A DNA stretch of 49,045 nt from CAZLGO01 sp964559295 (GTDB taxonomy: Archaea; Methanobacteriota; Methanobacteria; Methanobacteriales; Methanobacteriaceae), in contig CAZLGO010000002.1 in assembly GCA_964559295.1 (NCBI GenBank), positions 1-49,045 on the forward strand, written 5' to 3'. Position 1 is the first letter of the stretch; each line of letters opens with the position of its first letter. Of this stretch, positions 23,944 through 33,135 are shown piece after piece. A program made the position numbers and the translations under genes. A model generated the notes under the pieces. It did not search any database, was not told where the DNA came from, and worked only from the letters and a program-made list of their open reading frames with translations.

Positions 23944-24960
23944 CTATCCAATAATACCCATGTTTTTATTTGTTTTTTCAATTGATTTTGTTGCATCCTT
24001 CTCTATTTTAAGCATAGCCCTTATTGCATCTATATTTTCTGGAATAACATCAGATTCTTGGTGTATTGCTTGCATGTAATATAATTCATTCCCCACTATA
24101 TTTATGGACTCTCTCCAGACGGCTATTTCGTTTAGATCACATCTTGGTCTTCCAAGGTCCCTTGCATACTCCATAATTTCTGCTGTTGACGCAAGCCCCT
24201 CCTTTGCACTTACAAGAATGATCCTTGAGGTTTTATCAAATTTTTCTATTATTTCAGCGGCGGCCACTGGGGATTCAAGCTCGACCATCAAATTGTGTTG
24301 ATGCATTAGGGTCGTTGGGACAAGTAAAGCCATTGTTGTTATATCGATATGGGGCATAACGGTCTTAACATCAGGTCCATGGTGCGATGGAATCGTCGGA
24401 GGATTTGGAACTATGGCATTAATTGGTCCTTTTTTTACCTGAGAGGGATCTGCTCCTCTTCTTACCATCACAGCCCTTACTTTTTTTATTCCACAAAGAT
24501 CGTCTATTGGTTTTAGGGTTCTGCAAAGACCTGTTGTGTTACAGGATACAACCCTTACGTAATCTCTTCCGATTGCATCCTCATAGTTGCAGAATGCGTT
24601 AAATGAAAATCCTGCCACTTCGTGCTTTTCTCCGCCCTGAAATATTGCTTTTAAACCAAGCTTTTCATAAGTTTTTTTGTTCTTGGCACCGATGCCCTCT
24701 GGTGTACAATCCACCACAAGATCCACTTTTTCTAAAAGATCATCCAGTGTCCCGCTTATTTTGATACCTGCTTCTCTAAATAAATTTTCTCTCTCTGGTA
24801 TGGCAGCATATAAATCATGGCCTTTTTTTATGGCTAATTGCGCTTCAAAATCTGGTTTTGTTTTGGTAACTCCCACAACTTCCATATCATCTTGCTTTGA
24901 GACGGCATCTGCAACCCTTTTGCCTATAGTTCCATATCCATTTATTCCAATAGCCTTCAT
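23944..24960 (-). CDS. gap: Archaeal type II glyceraldehyde-3-phosphate dehydrogenase
   Basis: This 338-residue enzyme oxidises glyceraldehyde 3-phosphate in glycolysis/gluconeogenesis. It shows the archaeal coenzyme loop GINGYGTIGKRVADAV, the active-site cysteine in VVSCNTTGLCRTL, and the later PTTLMHQHNLMVEL. The ATG at 24960 starts the Rossmann fold directly and has AGGGG upstream. A longer in-frame reading would overlap the SIS-domain gene and adds residues foreign to the family. It lies 10 bp after the SIS gene, so the two are likely co-transcribed. Confidence 0.95.
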   Translation of the reverse strand: MKAIGINGYGTIGKRVADAVSKQDDMEVVGVTKTKPDFEAQLAIKKGHDLYAAIPERENLFREAGIKISGTLDDLLEKVDLVVDCTPEGIGAKNKKTYEKLGLKAIFQGGEKHEVAGFSFNAFCNYEDAIGRDYVRVVSCNTTGLCRTLKPIDDLCGIKKVRAVMVRRGADPSQVKKGPINAIVPNPPTIPSHHGPDVKTVMPHIDITTMALLVPTTLMHQHNLMVELESPVAAAEIIEKFDKTSRIILVSAKEGLASTAEIMEYARDLGRPRCDLNEIAVWRESINIVGNELYYMQAIHQESDVIPENIDAIRAMLKIEKDATKSIEKTNKNMGIIG

Positions 24961-24970
24961 ACTTAACCCC

Positions 24971-25498
24971 CTATATTTTATCTGCAAGTTCTGCAATGAT
25001 TCCTTCCAAAAATATCCTTGCTGATATTTCAAACAGAGCGCCAAAAGGTGTTAGTGGTTCATATTCACCAGCAACTCTTCTTTCTATGTAGCTCTTTGTT
25101 TTTGCTTTTATTCTACCTGGGATTTCAACAACTACATCAGATATCTGTGCAAGTGGTGAACCGGAAAAAGAAGTTATGGATATAATCCCGGCACCAATAT
25201 CTCCTGCCTTTTTTGCAAGAGTTAAAGTCGGTTCCGTCTCACCTGACCCAGATATAGCCACGAGAACATCTCCTTTATCCATAGCAGGGACTATAGTTTC
25301 CGTAATAACAAAAACATCACGATGCAATCCTTTCAATCTAGAAGCAAAAGCCTTTCCAACAAGTTCTGATTCTCCAAAACCACATACAAATATCCGGGAA
25401 GCCTCATTTAGGTACTTTTTTACCAGCATAATGGTTTCATCATCAACTTCCATACATTTTATATGAGATGTTATTTCCTCCAATACAAGCCTCAACAT
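24971..25498 (-). CDS. 6-phospho-3-hexuloisomerase-like SIS protein
   Basis: This 175-residue single SIS-domain protein has the sugar-phosphate site ISGSGETEPT and the segment RIFVCGFGESELVGKAFASRL at its start. The size and the C-terminal TPFGALFEISARIFLEGI match 6-phospho-3-hexuloisomerase (Phi/HxlB), which interconverts hexulose-6-phosphate and fructose-6-phosphate for pentose formation in archaea lacking the oxidative pentose pathway. The ATG at 25498 is preceded by GGTG. Its place before gap suits sugar-phosphate metabolism. Confidence 0.85.
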   Translation of the reverse strand: MLRLVLEEITSHIKCMEVDDETIMLVKKYLNEASRIFVCGFGESELVGKAFASRLKGLHRDVFVITETIVPAMDKGDVLVAISGSGETEPTLTLAKKAGDIGAGIISITSFSGSPLAQISDVVVEIPGRIKAKTKSYIERRVAGEYEPLTPFGALFEISARIFLEGIIAELADKI

Positions 25499-25513
25499 AA
25501 AAACACCGTTTTC

Positions 25514-26344
25514 TCATAATTTGTTTTTATATGCGTCTATTACATCTATAAATATATCGTTGTCCTCATGGATCTTATCTGTGGATTTATCTGAAGATAA
25601 AAGCTTATTTATGATTTTGGTGCACAACTGCAACGTGTCTCTTGGGTTTTTATCTGTTACTTCAATTATTTTCTTAATGGAACTTTCAGAAAAAGGATAG
25701 ACCGATCCCTTAAATTTATCTTCCTTGAATCTATCAAGATAACAAGAAACTATGCCTAAAATTTCATCATCGCTTGGATTTATTCTGTGTATCTTAAAGT
25801 TAGAGGATAGAAGGGACATTACAAGATTTAAAATACCAGATGGAAGTGCATCAACTGCTTCAGTGGTTACAAGGATGACGATAGGTTTTATATTATTTTT
25901 AACAGATTTGAAGGCAGATATTGCATATTTTATTGCAGATAGTTTTTCACCTAAAGTTAACGTGCTTATGTATTCATAAAATCCAATCTCATCTATTAAG
26001 ATACAATCAAAGGAATCATCGTTGTTTATAACATCCAAAATTCTCAATATAGCGTCTTTTGATGCCATGATTCCTGCCACACCCTCCATTATGATGGATT
26101 TCATTACAGGGTCTTTGAATTCTCCAAGATTTAAGGGAAATCTGTAAGGTCTTAAATTCAGGATTCTCATTGCCCCAAGGGCAGCAGATGTCTTTCCAGC
26201 ACCACGTCTTCCAAATATCGCCACATGATTTTTCTCCATTAAAAATTTGGAAATCTTTTCTATATCCTCTGTTTCATAAAAATCATCTACCTCCTCAGTT
26301 GGATTAAAATAAGGGTTCTTTACAAAGCCTAACCTGCGTTTCAT
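25514..26344 (-). CDS. AAA-type P-loop ATPase, function unknown
   Basis: This 276-residue protein has a Walker A motif GRRGAGKTSAALGAMRIL near residue 45 and a Walker B-like segment CILIDEIGF. A C-terminal winged-helix-like part follows (ESSIKKIIEVTDKNPRDTLQLCTKI), as in ORC/Cdc6- or MoxR-like archaeal ATPases. No closer family is recognised. It begins at ATGA overlapping the end of the Xaa-Pro peptidase gene, so the two are translationally coupled, and it ends 15 bp before the hexuloisomerase gene. Confidence 0.75.
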   Translation of the reverse strand: MKRRLGFVKNPYFNPTEEVDDFYETEDIEKISKFLMEKNHVAIFGRRGAGKTSAALGAMRILNLRPYRFPLNLGEFKDPVMKSIIMEGVAGIMASKDAILRILDVINNDDSFDCILIDEIGFYEYISTLTLGEKLSAIKYAISAFKSVKNNIKPIVILVTTEAVDALPSGILNLVMSLLSSNFKIHRINPSDDEILGIVSCYLDRFKEDKFKGSVYPFSESSIKKIIEVTDKNPRDTLQLCTKIINKLLSSDKSTDKIHEDNDIFIDVIDAYKNKL

Positions 26345-27333
26345 ATTTTTAATCTCCTTGGAAGTTTAGTTAAAAGTTTTGCCCTTTTTTTTATGCAAAC
26401 AATATCCTCAATTCTAACGCCAAACTCTCCTTCAAGATAAATTCCAGGCTCAACAGTAACAACCATTCCCTCTTTGAGCCTTCCTTTTTCTTTAGAGGAT
26501 AATGATGGACTTTCGTGAACCTCAAGACCTATTCCATGACCCACAGAATGTATGAATGCTTCTTCGTATCCATACTCTTCAATCACATCTCTTGCAACTT
26601 TGTCAACATAAGAAGCCTTTATACCAGGTTTTATGGCGTCTATGGCATTTTTTTGAGTCTGAAGAACTATATCAAATATTTCCTCTTGTTTTTCAGTTTC
26701 GATGACGGTTCTTGTGATATCAGAACAGTAATTGTTATAAACAGCTCCCCAATCCATCAGGACGGGGCTTTTTAAAATTTCGAGTGACGCTCTTGCATGT
26801 GGCAAGCTGGATCGCACCCCGGATGCAACTACAGTCTCAAAAGCAGTTTTTTGAGAACCGTTCATTCTCATGTTGTATTCAATAGCTGCAGCAACTTCAT
26901 ATTCTCTTCCATCCAACTTAAGATCTTTTATTGAAACTTCAGCAATTTTAACAGCCTTTTTAATGTTTTTTATCTCATTTTTTGATTTTATGCTCCTTGC
27001 CACCTCTATAATATCTGTTGTTTTAATTTCAAGACCATTGTGGATTTTTTTATAAATTCCAAATGGCATGGAGTTTTCAATCCCCACGGTTCCCTCAAGA
27101 TTCTCCTTAATTTTGTCAAATGATACGAATTTCTCAACCTGAATTTTGGAGCTCTTACAGGCTTCCATAAGATCCATTTTTGGAACAAAAAGTACTGGTT
27201 CATCTTTTAATATTAAAACAGAAAAATCAGAAGGTCTAAATTCGCTTAGATAAGCAATATTTTCTGGTTTTAGGACTATCACAGAATCAATATTTTTTTT
27301 ATACATCTCATCGATGATTCTTGCGATTTTCAT
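26341..27333 (-). CDS. pepQ: M24 Xaa-Pro peptidase
   Basis: This 330-residue protein has an N-terminal creatinase-like domain and a C-terminal pita-bread metallopeptidase domain. Its metal ligands are visible in order: D (LMDWGAVYNNY), D (CSDITRTV), H (SVGHGIGLEVHE), E (VTVEPGIYLEG) and E (GVRIEDIV). It cleaves Xaa-Pro bonds, either as dipeptidase or aminopeptidase; the length favours the shorter archaeal dipeptidase type. The gene heads a minus-strand cluster with the ATPase, hexuloisomerase and gap. Confidence 0.9.
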   Translation of the reverse strand: MKIARIIDEMYKKNIDSVIVLKPENIAYLSEFRPSDFSVLILKDEPVLFVPKMDLMEACKSSKIQVEKFVSFDKIKENLEGTVGIENSMPFGIYKKIHNGLEIKTTDIIEVARSIKSKNEIKNIKKAVKIAEVSIKDLKLDGREYEVAAAIEYNMRMNGSQKTAFETVVASGVRSSLPHARASLEILKSPVLMDWGAVYNNYCSDITRTVIETEKQEEIFDIVLQTQKNAIDAIKPGIKASYVDKVARDVIEEYGYEEAFIHSVGHGIGLEVHESPSLSSKEKGRLKEGMVVTVEPGIYLEGEFGVRIEDIVCIKKRAKLLTKLPRRLKI

Positions 27334-27417
27334 TTAATTTTCTCCAAATTATGATATGTATTAATAACAAAAATTACGATCTTTTTGTGGCTTTTCAATT
27401 TAATTGCATCAAGAAAG

Positions 27418-27426
27418 CATTTATAT
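27418..27426 (+). promoter_or_regulatory. TATA box of the small M50 protease gene
   Basis: ATTTATATG is centred about 27 bp upstream of the ATG at 27449, and there is no good ribosome binding site. This is the pattern of a leaderless archaeal mRNA. Confidence 0.5.
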
Positions 27427-27448
27427 GTAGAAGATTTTAGATTCATAT

Positions 27449-28021
27449 ATGGTAATATTTACATCACGAGAAATTAAGGATATTTTAATTTCAATGTTTG
27501 TTATAGCATTTGTTTTTGCTTATGTATTCAGCAACCACAATATCGCAGGTTCTATATCCTTCATGCCAGTTACTCTAGTTGCAGTTGGTTTTGGATTTGT
27601 ATTTCATGAATTAGCCCACAAATTCGTTGCCATAAGATATGGTTGTCAGGCAGAATACAGAATGTGGATCGGAGGGTTACTCTTGGCTTTATTAATGGCA
27701 TTTACAATTGGCATTGTGTTTGCAGCGCCTGGAGCTGTTTATATTCATAGTATGTATCTTACAAAGGAAGAAAATGGGAAAATAGCATTGGCAGGTCCTG
27801 TTACAAATCTAATTCTCGCATTGTTGTTTCTCCCTTTTTTGCATGTACCATTTATCTATGTAGTTGCTTTCTATGGATTTATGGTAAACAGTTTCTTAGC
27901 ATTTTTCAATCTGATACCATTCAGTGTTTTGGATGGAGCAAAGGTATTCAGCTGGAGCCCACTTGCCTGGCTTGTTACAATGGGTGCAGCCTTTTTATTA
28001 ATGTTTATGACATTTTTCTGA
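27449..28021 (+). CDS. Small M50-type (site-2 protease) membrane protein
   Basis: This 190-residue protein has five or so membrane helices. The zinc motif HELAHKFVA lies near residue 54, and a second motif NLIPFSVLDGAKVF near residue 155 supplies the usual aspartate ligand. This core is the minimal site-2 protease fold, which cleaves substrates within the membrane. GPVTNLILALLFLPF is the conserved helix in between. No partner is known, and the gene stands alone between divergent and downstream genes. Confidence 0.87.
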   Translation: MVIFTSREIKDILISMFVIAFVFAYVFSNHNIAGSISFMPVTLVAVGFGFVFHELAHKFVAIRYGCQAEYRMWIGGLLLALLMAFTIGIVFAAPGAVYIHSMYLTKEENGKIALAGPVTNLILALLFLPFLHVPFIYVVAFYGFMVNSFLAFFNLIPFSVLDGAKVFSWSPLAWLVTMGAAFLLMFMTFF

Positions 28022-28194
28022 ACTTTAACAGTTTTTTCATAAATTTCAAGACACCTTTATCAAATACTCACAAATTCTTCACATCGAAACTGAATGACTT
28101 TTTCAGGTTAGTATTTTAAAAATATTGACGTCGAACGATAAATTGATAAACATCTAAAACATATTCTAAACAAAATAAGATAATAGTGGTTCTA

Positions 28195-29388
28195 ATGTTT
28201 TCAGAAGTCCCCATAAGATATTTTGGATGCACACATCGGGCGATTCATCCAAATGAAACCATAAAAATTGTAGAGGGGAAACTTAAAGCTGCAGGAGTTA
28301 CGAGAATTGCTGAGATAACCCATCTTGACAGACTGGGGATACCAGTTTACTCTGCAATAAGACCGTCTGCTGCAGAGGGTGCTGTGAGCATCTACGCCGG
28401 AAAAGGGGCCACTAAAACGCAAGCGAGAGCATCTGCAATGATGGAATCATTTGAAAGGTATTCAGCCGAGTTGCAGAATACTGATATCGAAAATAAGATA
28501 ATGTCTGGTTCATTTGACGAAATGGATGGATGTATAAATCCAAAATCGCTGATATTACCTCCTTTATTTTTCGATCCTGAAGAAATTGAACTCGATTGGA
28601 TAAGAGCAACCAACGCTAATGATGATAAGGAGTATTGGGTGCCTGCAAACGCAGTTTATCATCCATACAACTTAGAAAACGGTGTTAGTTTATTTAAATC
28701 AAATACAAACGGGCTTGCATCTGGAAATAAGATCGAGGAAGCTGTATTTCATGGCATCATGGAGGTTATTGAAAGGGATGCCTGGAGCATTTTTGAGGCA
28801 AAACGTGAAGTTAAGCCAGAAGTAAACTGCGATGAGACTGAAAATCCCATAATAAGGGGTCTTCTGAATAAATTTAAAGATGCTGGAATTGATGTGAAAC
28901 TTGTGGATTTAACTTCTGATATAAGGGCCACGACCATCGCTGCTGTTTCAGATGATGTGGTCCTGAGAGATCCTGCACTATTAACTTTGGGCGTGGGAAC
29001 GCACTTAGATCCTGAGATAGCGGTCATAAGAGCTTTAACGGAGGTTGCACAAAGCAGAGCAACCCAGATTCATGGTGCAAGGGAGGATACAACTCGTGCT
29101 ATTTTTATGAGAAAAGCTGGATACGAAAGGATGAAGAGGATCAACAAGCACTGGTTTGGTGAGTCTCAAGATACTGTGGACCTTGCAGATATTAAAAATA
29201 GAGCTGGAAAATCGTTCAAAAAAGATATAGAAACATCTCTAAGACTTTTAAAAGAAAGAGGATTTAAGATGGTCTTGTATGTGGATCTCACAAGACCTGA
29301 GATTCAAATACCGGTTGTTAGGGTTATAATCCCTGAGTTAGAGGTATTCTCAGTGGATCCAGAAAGGGTTGGAAAACGGCTTTTATAA
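28195..29388 (+). CDS. ycaO: YcaO-domain protein
   Basis: This protein of about 397 residues contains the YcaO ATP-binding pattern: GKGATKTQARASAMMESFERYSAEL near residues 65-90 in shortened view, then SNTNGLASGNKIEEAVFHGI and VIERDAWSIF. YcaO enzymes activate backbone amides with ATP. In methanogens YcaO, usually with TfuA, installs thioglycine in methyl-coenzyme M reductase. No tfuA gene is adjacent. The ATG at 28195 is preferred to a GTG three codons earlier. Confidence 0.87.
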   Translation: MFSEVPIRYFGCTHRAIHPNETIKIVEGKLKAAGVTRIAEITHLDRLGIPVYSAIRPSAAEGAVSIYAGKGATKTQARASAMMESFERYSAELQNTDIENKIMSGSFDEMDGCINPKSLILPPLFFDPEEIELDWIRATNANDDKEYWVPANAVYHPYNLENGVSLFKSNTNGLASGNKIEEAVFHGIMEVIERDAWSIFEAKREVKPEVNCDETENPIIRGLLNKFKDAGIDVKLVDLTSDIRATTIAAVSDDVVLRDPALLTLGVGTHLDPEIAVIRALTEVAQSRATQIHGAREDTTRAIFMRKAGYERMKRINKHWFGESQDTVDLADIKNRAGKSFKKDIETSLRLLKERGFKMVLYVDLTRPEIQIPVVRVIIPELEVFSVDPERVGKRLL

Positions 29389-29979
29389 TAACTCTTTAAA
29401 AATCCTCTTAAATGGTTTCCAGTAGATATGTACATGAAATAAGGATGTAACAGCCATTACAATACCTGCTTCCCCATGCCAGAACGCAATATCAAGCCTC
29501 AAGTGAGACTGTATTCCATAATTTATTAAAATTATCAACACCAATCCTGTAATTCCTGAGACCAAGAAGCTTGCTACGAGTATAATATTCCATATCTTCC
29601 TGTGAGTACGTCTTTTTATTGTTTTATTTTTATAAAGAAGATGACTTGGAATGTAAAGAAGCATAAAAAAGAATGTAATAGGTAACAAATAGTATTTCAA
29701 TTCCTCCCTTTGACTTTCTGATAAATCTATATCTTCATCTTTTCCTCTTCTTTTCCCGCCTTGATCAGTTGTTGTTTGTGTTATATTAACAGTACTCTCT
29801 GGAGGTGGCTGTGAATGATCACAGATGCCATCGTTGTTGGTATCAATATATCTTGGACATTGTCCAGGGAAAGGGTCATTTATAAGCCCGTAAGGACAAT
29901 CTTCCCAAGCATATACTGCTATTGGAGTTAAAATAGAAATTGCGATTATAATTATCCATATCTTTCTCATTAGAATCAC
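29383..29979 (-). CDS. Membrane protein with signal peptide, Cys/Ca motif and histidine helix
   Basis: This 198-residue protein has an N-terminal signal peptide, then an exported Cys-rich segment (CPYGLINDPFPGQCPRYIDT) ending in DTNNDGICDHSQ, which resembles a calcium-binding EF-hand-like loop. A Pro/Thr linker and three membrane helices follow. The last helices contain FWHGEAGIVMAVTSLFHVHIYW, with histidines placed as in small heme b-binding proteins (DUF4405-like). Heme binding is inference. It overlaps the convergent YcaO gene by 6 bp, and its start overlaps the end of its paralogue at 29979. Confidence 0.7.
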   Translation of the reverse strand: MILMRKIWIIIIAISILTPIAVYAWEDCPYGLINDPFPGQCPRYIDTNNDGICDHSQPPPESTVNITQTTTDQGGKRRGKDEDIDLSESQREELKYYLLPITFFFMLLYIPSHLLYKNKTIKRRTHRKIWNIILVASFLVSGITGLVLIILINYGIQSHLRLDIAFWHGEAGIVMAVTSLFHVHIYWKPFKRIFKELL

Positions 29980-30290
29980 TAACCAAAGATTAACTTTTTA
30001 AACGAGTTCCAGTAACAATGTATATGAAATATGGAAATTACAAACATGGCTATACCACCTTCAACATGCCAAAACAACATCTTAGGGCTCAAAGAGAGGG
30101 TTATATCATATTCCAAGAGAACAATCAGTGTTATCCCAATGCCAGCAGCGATTAAAAAACTTATTAGAATTAGTATATTCCATATTCTAATATGAAGAGC
30201 CTTAGATATTAGATGCTTTTTGTAAAGGACATAGGTCCCGATATATGCAATTATAAGCGGTATTGAAATAGGTATGAGATCATATGGCAT
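29979..30290 (-). CDS. Short paralogue of the histidine-bearing membrane protein
   Basis: This 103-residue protein has three membrane helices and corresponds to the membrane part of the next gene. Compare FWHVEGGIAMFVISIFHIHCYW with the neighbour's FWHGEAGIVMAVTSLFHVHI. It lacks the signal peptide and the Cys/Ca segment. The ends touch, indicating an operon born of tandem duplication. The likely role is as a small cytochrome-like membrane subunit, unproven. Confidence 0.68.
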   Translation of the reverse strand: MPYDLIPISIPLIIAYIGTYVLYKKHLISKALHIRIWNILILISFLIAAGIGITLIVLLEYDITLSLSPKMLFWHVEGGIAMFVISIFHIHCYWNSFKKLIFG

Positions 30291-30632
30291 TGTCTATTCT
30301 CTGTTATAAAATGATATATAAGTTTTTGATTAGGAAATTTGAATTTTTAGCAAGTGAAATGCTATTTTGATTTTTTAATCAGATATTGTATAAATTATCT
30401 AAAAGCTTAATTTTTGATTTTTTAACCCTGATTCATTTGATTGTCCTATAATGTGCGTAATAACCACCGATACTCCTGCAAACCATTCGACCAAAGTTAT
30501 TGCAATATGATTTATTCATCTAATTCCATAATTTTAACCTACGTTCTTAAGGTAATTTTATGGTTTATTAATCCTGCTAAATTCAATGATATATGCAAAA
30601 TGTCATGAAAAACCAAAAATCTGGTGAGATCA
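30291..30632. other. Divergent intergenic region with probable promoters
   Basis: On the minus strand CTTATATATC near 30313-30322 is about 27 bp before the ATG at 30290, so that mRNA is probably leaderless. On the plus strand GATATATG near 30587 could serve the CDF-type gene. Nothing else is recognised. Confidence 0.4.
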
Positions 30633-31214
30633 ATGAACTCAAAACTTCAAAAAAGAGCATTGAATTTATCGTATTTTACCATAATTTACAATATTGCAGA
30701 GGGAATATTATCAATCTTCGCTGGATTGTTGGTTAGTAGTATTTCTCTTGTTGGATTTGGTCTTGATAGTTTTGTAGAATCATTATCAGCAGTTGTTATG
30801 GTATGGAGATTCAAAAAAACTGAAAATGAGGAAAAAGAGGTTGAGAAGAGGGCTTTAAGATACGTTGCCTATACTTTCTTCATTCTGGGGATATATGTAC
30901 TATACGAATCTCTCAAAAAACTTTACATGATGGAAATTCCAGATCCAACCTTTTTTGGAATGTTGATTGCTATAGCATCCATAATAGTAATGCCTATATT
31001 GTTTTACATGAAATATAAAACCGCAAAAGCATTAGGTAGCAAAAGTCTAATGGCAGATTCTAAACAAACACTTGCCTGCCTGTTTTTATCCTTTGCTTTG
31101 TTAATTGGGCTTTTAATGAACTACATATATAGCTTTTGGCAGGCTGATCTTCTAATTGGTGTTTTAATTGCGATTTTTCTTATAAAAGAGGGCTATGAAA
31201 TCTTAAATGAGTAA
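30633..31214 (+). CDS. CDF-type cation transporter-like membrane protein
   Basis: This 193-residue protein resembles the membrane domain of cation diffusion facilitators: LSIFAGLLVSSISLVGFGLDSFVESLSAVVMVWRF carries the paired acidic/Ser positions in the second helix, and SLMADSKQTLACLF resembles the HxxxD-type motif of helix five. The cytoplasmic metal-binding domain of full-length CDF proteins is absent, so it belongs to a short family. The metal is unknown. GGTGAG precedes the ATG at 30633. Confidence 0.78.
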   Translation: MNSKLQKRALNLSYFTIIYNIAEGILSIFAGLLVSSISLVGFGLDSFVESLSAVVMVWRFKKTENEEKEVEKRALRYVAYTFFILGIYVLYESLKKLYMMEIPDPTFFGMLIAIASIIVMPILFYMKYKTAKALGSKSLMADSKQTLACLFLSFALLIGLLMNYIYSFWQADLLIGVLIAIFLIKEGYEILNE

Positions 31215-31263
31215 TTGCATCGAAAAATGTAAAATATGAGGTCATCCAAACCCCCCCATAGCA

Positions 31264-31860
31264 TCAAAGCGCATGCAACCTGAACAAGCCCAGATAAGAT
31301 TCTTCTAATACCTCGTATCTTGGGAATATCTTTTTGTAGCTTTCTATCCAGCTTAAGAACCTTTCCATAGCGCTCCTCTTTTTATAAAGTTCTTTATCAA
31401 ACTTTTTAGGTCTTCCGGCTTTGAGTTTCTTTTCTTTAACAGCTATGTTGGATTTTATACCTTTTCTTCTGTTGTAATTTCTTATATCGTCTGAATCAAA
31501 TGCAGATCTCCTACAATCAAATTAGGCCTTTTAATAAGTCTACCTCTGGATCTTTTTATCTTAAAATCCTTATAGTGGGTAGATAAAGTTTTGAATCGTG
31601 TATGTTCGCTGGAGCTATCAGCATGGATTTCACCTCCTTTTTTTAGCAGTTATGTCCTTTGTGTCTATGAAACATTTTTCTAAATTTATTTTTCCCGTAT
31701 AATGGTTTAACCGCCCTGAATCGGTAATTTTATGGAAAACAATTAAAAGATTCGCTCATGTCCGTGTTAATGCGCATTTTTTGCACCTTATTGATGCGAA
31801 GAACCTTAAAATAATCTAAAATTTGAATCCATTCTCTCGTTAAATTAACCTAACTGCATT
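31264..31860 (-). pseudogene. Decayed DDE transposase relic
   Basis: Translating the minus strand in shifting frames recovers transposase segments in the right order: FIDTKDITAKKGG, IAPANIHDSKLYLPT, SDDIRNYNRRKGIKSN and RPKKFDKELYKKRSAMERFL, then SWIESYKKIFPRYEVLEES, followed by a stop at 31264. At least three frameshifts and an internal loss of sequence have destroyed the gene. The signature differs from the intact element at 2-1148. The remaining bases up to 32038 hold no gene that I can see. Confidence 0.8.
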
Positions 31861-32038
31861 TAAATCTGCGGTTTAATTTTTTGCACACATTTTAGGGCAT
31901 GAGCAAAGATTAATACTTAACTTCTCATCTTTTTTATTAAATAGATCAAATTACCCTATTTCCTTCGTTTTTAACTGTAAAGCGCAATAACGCCGTATTT
32001 GAGGGTCTCTATCATGACTACCGAGACAGTGGAGATTT

Positions 32039-32806
32039 TCACTTCTTTCTTTCCTTTTTAGGCCCTTCTAATTCTTTTTCTATCGTGTCCAATTTTTCCA
32101 AAATTTTATTCAGTGAATCTCTTTGTTCTTTTCTTTCTTTTTTTCTCTCCTTTCTTAATTGTTCAATAAGAGATGAAGCTATAGCCGCAGTAACCCAACC
32201 GGTGTAGCCAACACCAACTATCATCGCTATTACCGAGATTATCTTCCCCAGACCTGTGTAAGGAACAACGTTTCCATAACCAACCGTAGTCATGGTAACT
32301 ATCATAAAGTAGGCAGAATCATCAAAGCTGGTAATATGGGGGTTTATTTTGAATTCTACCAAATATAGAATAAGGGATCCGAATACAAATGTGGAAAGAA
32401 GAACAAAGGTGGCATAATGTAATCGTGTTTTTTCTGTAAACCTTACTATCTCTCTAATTTTTCTGAAGAACCCATAAAGAGCGTAAATTCTAACTATAAA
32501 CAAAAATGTGACCAATATATTAGTTTTCTGGAAGATTATAAAGACTATATAGGCGATAGGCACAATGGCAAAAATGTCTATCCAGTTTTTCAAGATGTAT
32601 TGCCATTTATTTTCTTTCTGGCGCATCCATAGGATGTACTGGAAAACTATCAATAGGGATACGAATACATCGAACTTGATCATGGCAAGGGTTGCGGACT
32701 TTAAACCCAAATAAAAACCCAAAGTTAATAAAATAAGGATCAAAATGTCTAAGAGGATGAATATGCTCAATAAAGCCTGAAATATCAACTTATAATCCCT
32801 GTACAT
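32039..32806 (-). CDS. Voltage-gated-type potassium channel
   Basis: This 255-residue protein has about six membrane helices, with the K+ selectivity filter TVGYGN near residue 172 preceded by a pore helix (DDSAYFMIVTMT). A short, highly charged C-terminal coiled coil (about residues 220-255, Lys/Glu-rich) probably drives tetramer assembly in place of the RCK domains, which are absent. The first four helices lack a clear row of arginines, so voltage sensing is uncertain. Confidence 0.88.
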   Translation of the reverse strand: MYRDYKLIFQALLSIFILLDILILILLTLGFYLGLKSATLAMIKFDVFVSLLIVFQYILWMRQKENKWQYILKNWIDIFAIVPIAYIVFIIFQKTNILVTFLFIVRIYALYGFFRKIREIVRFTEKTRLHYATFVLLSTFVFGSLILYLVEFKINPHITSFDDSAYFMIVTMTTVGYGNVVPYTGLGKIISVIAMIVGVGYTGWVTAAIASSLIEQLRKERKKERKEQRDSLNKILEKLDTIEKELEGPKKERKK

Positions 32807-33135
32807 AATATCATCCTAAACTGTTGATCATCATATAACTTAGAGTAGATTAAAATGTTTAAGTATTTTTCTTTACAGGTATAAATAAACTAATCAAGAA
32901 TCCTAAAAGTAAAATTCTAGTTAATCACAAAAGTTTTTAGACTATTAGTTAAATGGAAACTCTTAGAATTGGATTTAATCCATTTATTTGGGATTTCTGA
33001 GAATCATAAGTTTAATTATTTATACACATAACTATCAGATTTTGGATATTTAGATATCTGTGGGCTACTTAAACGTAATTTAGAGTGATCCTCTATTAAA
33101 ATAGAGTTTCTACAGAGCCAAAAAATTAAAATTTT
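32807..33135. other. Intergenic region, promoter of the channel gene likely
   Basis: GTTATATGAT on the minus strand near 32834-32843, about 30 bp before the channel ATG, is a plausible TATA box. The rest is AT-rich with no recognised gene or RNA. Confidence 0.35.
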
